Source: Duganella aceris (GTDB lineage: Bacteria > Pseudomonadota > Gammaproteobacteria > Burkholderiales > Burkholderiaceae_D). From it: 64,000 bases of DNA. The stretch covers positions 62,001 to 126,000 of the forward strand of contig NZ_JAADJT010000015.1 in NCBI RefSeq assembly GCF_011090165.1, read 5' to 3'. Below are positions 16,262-26,559 of this stretch, in pieces. The translations under genes and the position numbers were made by a program. The notes under the pieces are model-generated. The model worked only from the letters and a program-made list of their open reading frames with translations. It was not told where the DNA came from and did no database searches. The first letter of the stretch is position 1, and the number at the start of each line of letters is the position of its first letter.

Positions 16262-16927
16262 ATGTCTTCGATTACAGAACAGTTTTCCGCAGCCACCAAA
16301 TCGCAACTGGAAGCCCAGATTCAGATCTTCAACAGCCTCGCCAACGCCGCCGTCGCCAGCGTGGAAAAGGTCATCGCGCTGAACCTCAGCGCCACCAAGG
16401 CCACGGTGGAGAAATCGTCGGCCGCCGTCAACAAACTGTTGACCACCCCGCAGGAATTCTTCAGCCTGAGCGGCGCCGAAGCGCCGGGATTCGACAAGCT
16501 GCTGGCCTATGGCCGCGAACTGGCCAGCATCGCCAGCGCCGCGCAGAGCGAGCTGATCAAAAGTACCCAAAGCAGCATCCAGCAAGTGACCGAACTGGCC
16601 GCGACCCCGGCCACGGTGACGCCGAAGACCGCGCCGGTCCTGGCCGCCGCCGTCAGCGCCGCGTTGAATCCGCCGCAGCCGGTGAGCGCCCCGGCCCCGG
16701 CGATCGTCGCCAAGAGCGAGACGCAGCCGGCCAACGAACCGGTCGCCGCCCCGGTGCCGGTGCCGAAGGCCGCCAAGGCCCCGGCCAAGCCGAAGCCCGC
16801 CGCCGCCCCGATCACGTCCGCCGAAAAGCCGATTGAAGTCAAAGTCGCCGTCAAGCCCACCTTCCCCGCCCCACCGCCGAAGCCGACAACGAAACTGAAG
16901 TCGGTCGCCGCCAAACCGAAAAAATGA
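16262..16927 (+). CDS. Phasin family protein (polyhydroxyalkanoate granule-associated)
   Basis: A 221-residue protein. Residues about 1-115 match the PhaP-type phasin domain (EQFSAATKSQLEAQIQIFNSLANAAVASVEKVIALNLSA), an amphipathic helical region that coats PHA granules. The remainder is a low-complexity Pro/Ala/Lys tail ending KPKK, longer than in typical 180-190-residue phasins and likely disordered and basic. An AGGAGA ribosome-binding site precedes the ATG. A TAAAAT box at 16221-16226 could be part of the promoter. The gene ends seven bases before a 90-bp palindrome. Confidence 0.9.
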   Translation: MSSITEQFSAATKSQLEAQIQIFNSLANAAVASVEKVIALNLSATKATVEKSSAAVNKLLTTPQEFFSLSGAEAPGFDKLLAYGRELASIASAAQSELIKSTQSSIQQVTELAATPATVTPKTAPVLAAAVSAALNPPQPVSAPAPAIVAKSETQPANEPVAAPVPVPKAAKAPAKPKPAAAPITSAEKPIEVKVAVKPTFPAPPPKPTTKLKSVAAKPKK

Positions 16928-16933
16928 CCTAAA

Positions 16934-17023
16934 TCCGGGGTCAGAGCTAAAAACTGGACACGGGCTCTACCGTAGCGGCCGCTACGGTAGAGCCCGTGTC
17001 CAGTTTTTAGCTCTGACCCCGGA
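16934..17023. repeat. Dispersed palindromic element, copy 2 (perfect 90-bp palindrome)
   Basis: Two 45-base arms meet with no loop. The ends are TCCGGGGTCAG; the centre is CCGTAGCGGCCGCTACGG. The element fills most of the 108-bp gap between the convergent phasin and metH genes. The inner core (GGACACGGGCT...CCGTAGC) is shared with the copy at 27494, although the outer arms differ. Confidence 0.95.
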
Positions 17024-17035
17024 GTTTTTAGGACA

Positions 17036-20839
<3,804 letters not shown>

Positions 20840-20893
20840 TTGTTACTTTCTGAGATTTCGTGGACGGCGCGCAAAACTGGCTGGCGGTCTAAA

Positions 20894-20922
20894 ATTATAC
20901 GGCATTGCCGAATATGCTTCAG
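20894..20922 (-). promoter_or_regulatory. Possible metH promoter
   Basis: On the minus strand a perfect TATAAT (20899-20894) lies 55 bp upstream of the metH ATG. The -35 position 17 bp away is a poor match. An 11-bp palindrome CGGCATTGCCG (20900-20910) sits immediately upstream of the -10 box, within the spacer, and might bind a regulator. Confidence 0.3.
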
Positions 20923-21018
20923 CCGACCGCTGCGTCCTAGCAACAATCTGTTTTTTCGCCACCCGCGTTCTCTCTGACGCAGCTCAACTGATCTTCCTTC
21001 CGCCACGCGCACGATTCA

Positions 21019-21047
21019 TTGGTGCGCGCGCCGGCGCGCTCTATACT
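21019..21047 (+). promoter_or_regulatory. Candidate brnTA promoter with operator in the spacer
   Basis: TTGGTG (21019-21024), a 17-bp spacer and TATACT (21042-21047). The spacer contains a perfect 14-bp palindrome GCGCGCCGGCGCGC (21026-21039), a natural place for the ribbon-helix-helix antitoxin to bind and shut off the operon. The predicted transcript start is only about eight bases before the toxin ATG. Confidence 0.5.
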
Positions 21048-21061
21048 GCAATGGAGTGAGC

Positions 21062-21334
21062 ATGATTTTTGAATGGGACGAGCGCAAAAATCAGAGCAAT
21101 ATCAGGAAACACGGCGTTAGCTTTGAAGATGCCCAGAAAATTTTTGACCTGCCCGCCTTAAATTATTTTGATGCCAACAATTCGTTGCACGAAGACCGTT
21201 ATGTCGAAATTGGATTTTGCGGTGGACGGCTACTTACCGTTGTTTTTGTTGAGTTAGGCTGCGACAGGATTCGAATTATCTCTGCGCGGACGGCGTCTTT
21301 ATCGGAGGAGACGAGATATGAACGAGGCTATTGA
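21062..21334 (+). CDS. brnT: BrnT family toxin of a type II toxin-antitoxin system
   Basis: A 90-residue protein with the BrnT/DUF497 signature FEWDERKNQSNIRKHGVSFEDAQKIF at the N-terminus and IRIISARTASLSEETRYE at the C-terminus. BrnT is a ribonuclease toxin neutralised by BrnA. The ATG at 21062 is chosen because GGAG lies six bases upstream; a GTG at 21056 would add two codons without a ribosome-binding site. It overlaps brnA by 17 bp in another frame. Both genes are AT-richer than their neighbours, a sign of horizontal transfer. Confidence 0.93.
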   Translation: MIFEWDERKNQSNIRKHGVSFEDAQKIFDLPALNYFDANNSLHEDRYVEIGFCGGRLLTVVFVELGCDRIRIISARTASLSEETRYERGY

Positions 21335-21533
21335 TTTCAGCGACATTCCTGAGTTGGGGGATGAGTTTTTCGCGAACGCTACAAGACGGGAGGCTCGGGT
21401 TCAGAAACAAACAGTCGTTGTAGATCGTGATGTCTACGAGTGGTTTAACGAGCATGTACCTGAATCGTCGAAACTGATTAGCCAAGTCCTCCGCAATTAT
21501 ATGGATGAGCAAAAAAAGCGTTCTGCGGATTGA
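21318..21533 (+). CDS. brnA: BrnA family antitoxin
   Basis: A 71-residue antitoxin. The C-terminal half (KQTVVVDRDVYEWFNEH, then SKLISQVLRNYMDEQKK) is the ribbon-helix-helix-type DNA-binding region of BrnA; the acidic N-terminal half (DFSDIPELGDEFF) is the toxin-binding part. A strong GGAGGAG ribosome-binding site lies inside the end of brnT. Toxin-first order with overlapping frames is normal for brnTA. It likely represses its own promoter through the palindrome at 21026-21039. Confidence 0.9.
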   Translation: MNEAIDFSDIPELGDEFFANATRREARVQKQTVVVDRDVYEWFNEHVPESSKLISQVLRNYMDEQKKRSAD

Positions 21534-21589
21534 TGTTTTACGATGGAAAGATCATATACTTCCTTATTTGCATAGTTAAGGAAGTAGCG

Positions 21590-22048
21590 ATGAGTGTCCA
21601 TTTGTTGTTGCGTCAGGCGGTCGTGGTTAGCTTGCTGAGTTTTGCTGTCGGCGCGCAGGCGGAGAGTTTCGCTTCGTCGGCGTCCAGCGCCGGGTCGGCT
21701 TCGAGCGGTAGCGTGTCGGATTCGCTGGCCGGGTCCAGCAATAGTTCGCATGACAACAAGCGCAAGGTGGCCGATGGCGAGTATCGCATCATCCAGATCG
21801 CCGCCACGCCGGACCGCGCCGGCCGCACCCGCGTCACCATGCAGGCCGACGATCCGCAACAGCGCGTCGTGCTCGATTTGCCGCAAGCTACTTTCGACAA
21901 GCAGGGCCTGGTCGCCGGCGATGTGATGTATGCGCACAACCGCGTGTATGGCATCGAGTTCGGCCGCCAGGATACGCGCCAGCCGTTCTACCTGGTGCTC
22001 GCCGACGAGTGGTACGGCGAACTGGCTTCGCGTCCGGTCGGGATTTGA
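21590..22048 (+). CDS. Small secreted protein of unknown function
   Basis: A 152-residue protein with a clear signal peptide (MSVHLLLRQAVVVSLLSFAVGAQAE), then a Ser/Ala/Gly-rich stretch (about 27-50) and a compact C-terminal domain of about 95 residues (GEYRIIQIAATPDRAG to LADEWYGEL). I do not recognise the family. The ATG at 21590 has AAGGAAG upstream; an open frame continues 60 bases further upstream but would bury the signal peptide. A TATACT at 21555-21560 could be its promoter. It overlaps the DUF2145 gene start, so the two probably act together in the periplasm or envelope. Confidence 0.75.
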   Translation: MSVHLLLRQAVVVSLLSFAVGAQAESFASSASSAGSASSGSVSDSLAGSSNSSHDNKRKVADGEYRIIQIAATPDRAGRTRVTMQADDPQQRVVLDLPQATFDKQGLVAGDVMYAHNRVYGIEFGRQDTRQPFYLVLADEWYGELASRPVGI

Positions 22049-22965
22049 AGATAGTCCGCGCGCTGGCGGCGCTGCTGCTGGTTTGCGCGGCCGGGGCGAC
22101 CGGCGCGGCGTCAGCGTCGTCGGGAGCTTCGTCGGGCGCGTCGCGCTTTTGCGACCGCGACCAGCCGCTGACCGCCGCCGAGCAGGATCGCCTGCTGCGC
22201 TTCGCCGCCGTGCTGCGTGAAGAACTCGCCGTCACCGAAGACGGCGTGGCGCTGGTCAGCCGCTCCGGGCTGGATCTGTCGCGCTTCGGCATCCGGTATT
22301 CGCATGCGGCGCTGGCTTGGCGCTCCGAGGCCGGCCTGTGGTCGGCGCGCCAACTGTACTATGCTTGCGATGAAGGCCGGCCGCGCATCTATGATCAAGG
22401 CCTGGCTGGCTTCGCGATGGGCACCGACGATCCCAAGCTGGGTTACGTCAGCATCGTCCGCCTGCCGGCGCAGGCGGTGCTGGCGCTGCGGCCGGCCTTG
22501 CTCGACACGCCGCGCGTGCTGCACCTGCTGGGCGCGCAGTACAGCGCGAATGCCTATGTCTACGGGCTGCGCTATCAAAATTGCAATCAATGGATCATGG
22601 AGATGATCGCCGCCGGCTGGGGCAACCTGGCCGACGGCGGCGACCTGCGCGAACGCGCGCAGCAGTGGCTGCGCGATGCGGGCTACGCGCCGGAACCGAT
22701 CGCTGTCGATTCGCGGCTGTTGATGCTGGCCTCGTATTTCGTCCCGCTGCTGCACCTGGACGACCATCCGGACGAGGACCGCTGGTCAATGAAGCTGAAG
22801 GTCAGCGTGCCGGCCGCCGTCGAGGCGTTTGTGCGCAGGAGCTTCCCCGCCAGCGAGCGCGTCGAGATCTGCCACGATGAACGCCAGGTCGTCATCCATC
22901 GCGGCTGGACCGCCATCGCCGACGGCTGCACGCCGGGCGAGGGCGATGTCGTGGTGCCGCTGTAG
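22045..22965 (+). CDS. DUF2145 family exported protein
   Basis: A 306-residue protein from a TTG at 22045 that overlaps the previous stop (TTGA); it then opens MKIVRALAALLLVCAAGATGAASA, a clean signal peptide. A GTG at 22009 is the alternative. The mature protein has the DUF2145 features: FCDRDQPLTAAEQDRLLRFAAVLREEL, SRSGLDLSRFGIRYSHAAL, LYYACDEGRPRIYDQGLAGF and the YQNCNQWIMEMIAAGWG block with conserved Cys and His that suggest a hydrolase-like fold. Function unknown. Coupled to the small secreted protein upstream. Confidence 0.83.
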   Translation: MKIVRALAALLLVCAAGATGAASASSGASSGASRFCDRDQPLTAAEQDRLLRFAAVLREELAVTEDGVALVSRSGLDLSRFGIRYSHAALAWRSEAGLWSARQLYYACDEGRPRIYDQGLAGFAMGTDDPKLGYVSIVRLPAQAVLALRPALLDTPRVLHLLGAQYSANAYVYGLRYQNCNQWIMEMIAAGWGNLADGGDLRERAQQWLRDAGYAPEPIAVDSRLLMLASYFVPLLHLDDHPDEDRWSMKLKVSVPAAVEAFVRRSFPASERVEICHDERQVVIHRGWTAIADGCTPGEGDVVVPL

Positions 22966-22968
22966 GAT

Positions 22969-23607
22969 TCAGGCGATCTCGCTCACCAGTTGCTGGCGCG
23001 GCCGGCGCACCTTCTTCAGGTCGACCAGCCAGTCGCCGTCGGCCTCGCGGTAGCCGATCGGCAGGATCACCACGCTGCGCAGATTGCGTTCCTTCAGCGA
23101 CAGGATCTGGTCGACGGCAGCCGGATCGAAGCCCTCCATCGGCGTGGTGTCGACGCCTTCAAACGCGGCCGCCACCAGCGCCACGCCCAGCGCGATGTAA
23201 GCCTGGCGCGCCGCCGCGTCGAAGTTGGCCTGTTCGCCGCGCTCGGCGACGATGCCCAGCAACACCTTGCGATAGTTTTCCCAGCCCTCGTTGATCTCGC
23301 CGCGCTGTTCGTTGGCCATGTCGAACATCATGTTGACGCGCGCTTCGGTGATGTTGTCCCACGCCGCGAACACCAGCAGATGGGAGCTGTCGGTGATCTG
23401 CGCCTGATTCCAGCCGACTTCGCGGATCTTGGCGCGCAGTTCGGGATTGCTGACGATGAGCACCTCGAACGGTTGCAGGCCGCTGGAGGTCGGGGCGAGG
23501 CGGATCGCTTCCAGGATGCGCTCCAGTTTTGCATCGTCCACCTTCTTCGTGGCGTCGAATTTTTTGGTGGCGTAGCGCCAGTTAAGCTTGTCGATTACAT
23601 CAGTCAT
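22969..23607 (-). CDS. NAD(P)H-dependent nitroreductase (FMN)
   Basis: A 212-residue NfsB-type oxidoreductase: WRYATKKFDATKKV at the N-terminus, RLAPTSSGLQPFEVLIV (FMN and dimer contact region), QAYIALGVALVAAAFEGVDTTPMEGFDP and LPIGYREADGDW. It reduces nitro compounds or quinones with NAD(P)H. It is divergent from a MerR-type regulator and its promoter has the long spacer and central dyad expected of MerR control. The stop lies three bases from the DUF2145 stop (convergent). Confidence 0.93.
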   Translation of the reverse strand: MTDVIDKLNWRYATKKFDATKKVDDAKLERILEAIRLAPTSSGLQPFEVLIVSNPELRAKIREVGWNQAQITDSSHLLVFAAWDNITEARVNMMFDMANEQRGEINEGWENYRKVLLGIVAERGEQANFDAAARQAYIALGVALVAAAFEGVDTTPMEGFDPAAVDQILSLKERNLRSVVILPIGYREADGDWLVDLKKVRRPRQQLVSEIA

Positions 23608-23669
23608 TGTTGAACTCCGGGTTGATTCGAAAAGGCGCCCCACGCCAGCAGGCTGGGGCGGACCAACCT

Positions 23670-23701
23670 ATAATAAAGTTTCAAGTCAACTTGAGAGTCA
23701 A
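23670..23701 (-). promoter_or_regulatory. MerR-type promoter of the nitroreductase gene
   Basis: On the minus strand TTGACT (23701-23696) and TATTAT (23675-23670) are separated by 20 bp instead of 17, the hallmark of MerR-family activated promoters. A perfect 14-bp dyad TCAAGTCAACTTGA (23681-23694) fills the spacer and resembles the SoxR-type operator CTCAAGTTAACTTGAG. Confidence 0.7.
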
Positions 23702-23711
23702 GGATAAAAAA

Positions 23712-24092
23712 ATGAAAATCGGCGAACTTTCGCGGCAATCAGGTCTTGCCGCATCGGCTATTCGCTTTTATGAAGAGCAGGGCCTGCTGGCACCGATCTC
23801 GCGCACGGCCGCCGGTTATCGCGAGTACGCCAGCAATGCCGTCGAGCGCCTGCGGCTGATCCAGGCCTCAAAGCAGATGGGCTTCTCGCTCGAGATCATT
23901 CGTGGGCTGCTGTCTGATAACGGCAAGTGCTCGATCAGCAAAACCATGGAGCAGACCGGCATCCTGCTGCGCGAGGTCGAAGCGCAGCAGGAGGCGCTGG
24001 CGCGTCAGCATCAAGCGCTGACGGAGTTGCGGGCGATGCTGAACGGCGAAGGTGTCAGCGAGCGATGCCGCCGGCACTTTGCGACGAGCTAG
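23712..24092 (+). CDS. MerR family transcriptional regulator
   Basis: A 126-residue regulator: winged helix-turn-helix (MKIGELSRQSGLAASAIRFYEEQGLL, then RTAAGYREYASNAVERLRLI) followed by the long dimerisation helix (EVEAQQEALARQHQALTELRAML). It has only two cysteines (GKC, ERC) and lacks the SoxR iron-sulphur cluster motif, so the sensed signal is unknown. AAGGAT precedes the ATG at 23712. It is divergent from a nitroreductase whose promoter carries a MerR-type dyad. The 3' end overlaps the convergent isomerase gene by 38 bp. Confidence 0.92.
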   Translation: MKIGELSRQSGLAASAIRFYEEQGLLAPISRTAAGYREYASNAVERLRLIQASKQMGFSLEIIRGLLSDNGKCSISKTMEQTGILLREVEAQQEALARQHQALTELRAMLNGEGVSERCRRHFATS

Positions 24093-24657
24093 CGGCGAGA
24101 GCGTCTTCGAGGCGGTCATTGCCCCAGAACATAGCGTCGCCAAGCAGGAAGGTCGGGGCGCCGAAGATGCGGTGCGCCTTGGCCTGCTCGGTGCGGGCGC
24201 GTAGCCTGGCTTTGTTGTCGTCGCCGGTTGCGGCGCGCAGGATGGCAGCGGCGTCCTGGCCCAGTTCGGACAGGATTCGTGTCATGCAGGCGAGGTCGAT
24301 GTCGCGGTCCTCGGCGAAGTTGGCCAACATGACGCGCTCGCAGAAGTCCAGCATCCACGGCTGGTCTTCGCACAACAGGCCGACGCGCGCGGCCAGCAGC
24401 GAATTGCGCGGGAAGATGGACGGCTGCCGCCACGGCAGGCCGTACTTGGCGCATTGGCGTGGCATGTCTTGCCGCAGCGCGTAGTCGCCTTTGTCCTTTT
24501 GCAGCACGAACGGTGAGTTGTCCCAGCCGGCATCCTTGAAGATCGGGCCAAGCAGGAACGGTCGCCACACCACGCCGTCCGGCGCCAGGCTGCGGATGCG
24601 CATCACGCTCAGGTAGCTGTAGTTGCTGGCGAAGTCGAACCAGAATTCAAGTTTCAT
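24055..24657 (-). CDS. DsbA-like thioredoxin-fold protein, 2-hydroxychromene-2-carboxylate isomerase family
   Basis: A 200-residue kappa-class GST-like protein. MKLEFWFDFASNYSYLSVMRI carries the Ser/Asn glutathione-binding position in place of the CxxC of DsbA; FLLGPIFKDAGW and the C-terminal IFGAPTFLLGDAMFWGNDRLE (cis-proline loop) are typical. Such enzymes isomerise aromatic ring-cleavage intermediates or act as glutathione transferases. The ATG at 24657 overlaps the stop of the upstream oxygenase-like gene (ATGA), so the pair is one operon. It overlaps the convergent MerR gene by 38 bp. Confidence 0.9.
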   Translation of the reverse strand: MKLEFWFDFASNYSYLSVMRIRSLAPDGVVWRPFLLGPIFKDAGWDNSPFVLQKDKGDYALRQDMPRQCAKYGLPWRQPSIFPRNSLLAARVGLLCEDQPWMLDFCERVMLANFAEDRDIDLACMTRILSELGQDAAAILRAATGDDNKARLRARTEQAKAHRIFGAPTFLLGDAMFWGNDRLEDALAASSSQSAGGIAR

Positions 24658-25472
24658 TTTGCATTGTCCTCGTAAATAAGCAGGCAGCGGATTTCTATGC
24701 TTTCCCGCAGCGGCGTGCCGGCCGACGTGGCGGGGTGTTCGAACGCCGCGTGCGGCACGTGGCTCGCCGGCCGCGCGGAGTCGTACTGCTTGAAGATCAG
24801 CACCTCGTCGCGCGTCATCGCGGGAAAGTACGACCAGCGATGTGCGGAACTGTACATCGCCTGGTAAATCTCGCCCTGGCGATCGGAATAAAAAATATCG
24901 CTCGCCACCAGGTCGGCGGGATCGACGCTGCGCGCATCGCATAGCGCCAGTGGGGCGTCCAGCACCGGGTGACGGATCGAACGCCACAGGTTGACGATGC
25001 TGTAGCGCGCCACCTCCGCCGCGCCGCCGCCCAGCTCCAGCTCCAGCCTTCGCCGCGCCGATGTCAGCGTGAAATCGCAATGCACACGGCCCGCCGCGCC
25101 CGGCCTATGGCCTTCGGTCCGGCCGAATGCCTGCGGCGCGCCCGGCTGGCGCTTGCGCACCAGGTGATCGAACACGATAGCCTTGCTGGCGCCCGACACC
25201 GCCAGCGCCAGTTCGGCCATCTCTGGATAATACCGCTGCATCACTTGTTCCTTGTCGAGGAAGTCCCGCACCGCGCTGGGTGCATGGCGCAGCGTATAGC
25301 CTTCGCGGTGGATCGCCGTGTCGGCGCCGCGTGCGTCGTGGATCGGCACGGGCAGGCGCTCATAGTCGGCGTTTTGCCATGCCTGTCCATGCGGCGGCAG
25401 GTACATGTAGTTGTAAGGACGGTCCGACGTCGGGCGCAAGAACTCCAGCGCGGCGGTGATCGAGGTTGTCAT
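24654..25472 (-). CDS. CmcJ/NvfI-like (AsaB family) hydroxylase/desaturase
   Basis: A 272-residue protein resembling the CmcJ/AsaB/GA4-desaturase-related family. Visible hallmarks are YNYMYLPPHGQ near the N-terminus, VHCDFTLTSARRR (the H-x-D metal-binding pair), the NLWRSIRHPVLDAPLALCDARSV block, HRWSYFPAMTRDEVLIFKQYDS and the C-terminal ESIEIRCLLIYED. Relatives hydroxylate or desaturate small metabolites with Fe(II) and 2-oxoglutarate or act in related chemistry; the substrate is unknown. The ATG at 25472 is preferred; the frame is open further upstream without homology. It is divergent from a LysR gene and coupled to the isomerase. Confidence 0.82.
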   Translation of the reverse strand: MTTSITAALEFLRPTSDRPYNYMYLPPHGQAWQNADYERLPVPIHDARGADTAIHREGYTLRHAPSAVRDFLDKEQVMQRYYPEMAELALAVSGASKAIVFDHLVRKRQPGAPQAFGRTEGHRPGAAGRVHCDFTLTSARRRLELELGGGAAEVARYSIVNLWRSIRHPVLDAPLALCDARSVDPADLVASDIFYSDRQGEIYQAMYSSAHRWSYFPAMTRDEVLIFKQYDSARPASHVPHAAFEHPATSAGTPLRESIEIRCLLIYEDNAK

Positions 25473-25549
25473 GATGGCTCTCCCTGAAATCCTCATTGAA
25501 TCCGATCGCGAGACGCGGCTCAAACGGTATCTCGGGCGGTTTCGCATTC

Positions 25550-25561
25550 CATGCAGGCATG
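25550..25561. promoter_or_regulatory. Palindrome in the oxygenase/lysR divergent region
   Basis: CATGCAGGCATG is a perfect 12-bp dyad in the 106-bp gap between the oxygenase-like gene (minus) and the LysR gene (plus), 18 bp before the LysR ATG. It is a candidate LysR binding half of an activation/autorepression site. Confidence 0.4.
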
Positions 25562-25578
25562 CGTGCTACATTGACGTC

Positions 25579-26559
25579 ATGAGCCATCGACTACTGGATC
25601 TGCCACCGCTGGACCTGCTGCGCAGCTTTGTCGCAGTCGGACGGCGCATGAGCATCACACTGGCGGCGCAGGACATGTGCCTGACGCAATCGGCGCTCAG
25701 CCGCCAGGTGCAGGCGTTGGAAGCGTCGCTCGGCTATCTGCTGCTGCTGCGCGGCCATCGATCGATCGAGTTCACCGCAGAGGGGCGGCGGCTGTTTCGC
25801 AGCGCCGACGCGATGCTGGAACAGTTGGGCGAGGTCGTCGCCAGCCTGCGTCCGGGCGACGCGCGGCGGCCGGTCACGATCAGCGCCAGCATCGGCGTCA
25901 CCGCGCTGTGGCTGCTGCCGCGCCTGACCGCTTTCCAGCAGGCCGCGCCGCAGATCGATGTGCGGCTGGCGGCCAGCAACCGCTTCGTCGACATGGCGCG
26001 GGAACAGGTCGATCTGTCGCTGCGCTATTGCCGGCCGCAGGATGCGCCAGAAGGCGCGCGGCGGCTGTTCGATGAGGCGCTGGTGCCGGTGGCGCATCCG
26101 GCGCTGGCGGTCGCGGCGATCGAGGATGCGGAGCAGTTGCGCCGGCATGTGCTGCTGGAATTCGACGATGTGTCGCGGCCTTGGCTGCAATGGCGTGACT
26201 GGCTGCGCGACGCCGGCGCCGGACGAGTCAAGCCGAAGGGCATGTTGCGCTTTAACCAGTACGATCAGGTGGTGCAGGCGGCGTTGGCGGGGCAGGGCGT
26301 GGCGCTGGGGAGGCTGGAGCTGGTGCGGCAGTTGCTGGAGCAGGGCAGGTTGATGCTGGCCAGCGCATTGCCACCGGTCGCCAGCGATTACGGCTATTGG
26401 CTGATCCGGCGCGGCGATGGGGCCGGCGTGGATGCCGCCGCGGCCGACTCCGCCGGCGATGTGGCGACGGTGGCCGCGTGGATCACGGCCGAGGCGTCGC
26501 GCTGCGGCGGGCCGCTGAAGCTCAGGCGAAAACCTGGCCTTCGAGCGGGAAGCCTTTGA
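25579..26559 (+). CDS. LysR family transcriptional regulator (GcvA-like)
   Basis: A 326-residue LysR protein. The helix-turn-helix (LDLLRSFVAVGRRMSITLAAQDMCLTQSALSRQVQALEASLG) is at about 9-55, followed by a type 2 periplasmic-binding-like effector domain (VTISASIGVTALWLLPRLTAFQQAAPQIDVRL). The pattern matches the GcvA/AmpR-like branch. The ATG at 25579 is chosen from the HTH position; the frame is open further upstream into the divergent gene. It probably regulates the oxygenase/isomerase pair. The 3' end overlaps fmt (convergent) by 38 bp. Confidence 0.92.
   Translation: MSHRLLDLPPLDLLRSFVAVGRRMSITLAAQDMCLTQSALSRQVQALEASLGYLLLLRGHRSIEFTAEGRRLFRSADAMLEQLGEVVASLRPGDARRPVTISASIGVTALWLLPRLTAFQQAAPQIDVRLAASNRFVDMAREQVDLSLRYCRPQDAPEGARRLFDEALVPVAHPALAVAAIEDAEQLRRHVLLEFDDVSRPWLQWRDWLRDAGAGRVKPKGMLRFNQYDQVVQAALAGQGVALGRLELVRQLLEQGRLMLASALPPVASDYGYWLIRRGDGAGVDAAAADSAGDVATVAAWITAEASRCGGPLKLRRKPGLRAGSL

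Noticed and set aside
20840..21061. Cobalamin or S-adenosylhomocysteine riboswitch upstream of metH
   Set aside because: No B12-box-like or SAH-riboswitch-like sequence could be recognised in the 220-bp leader.
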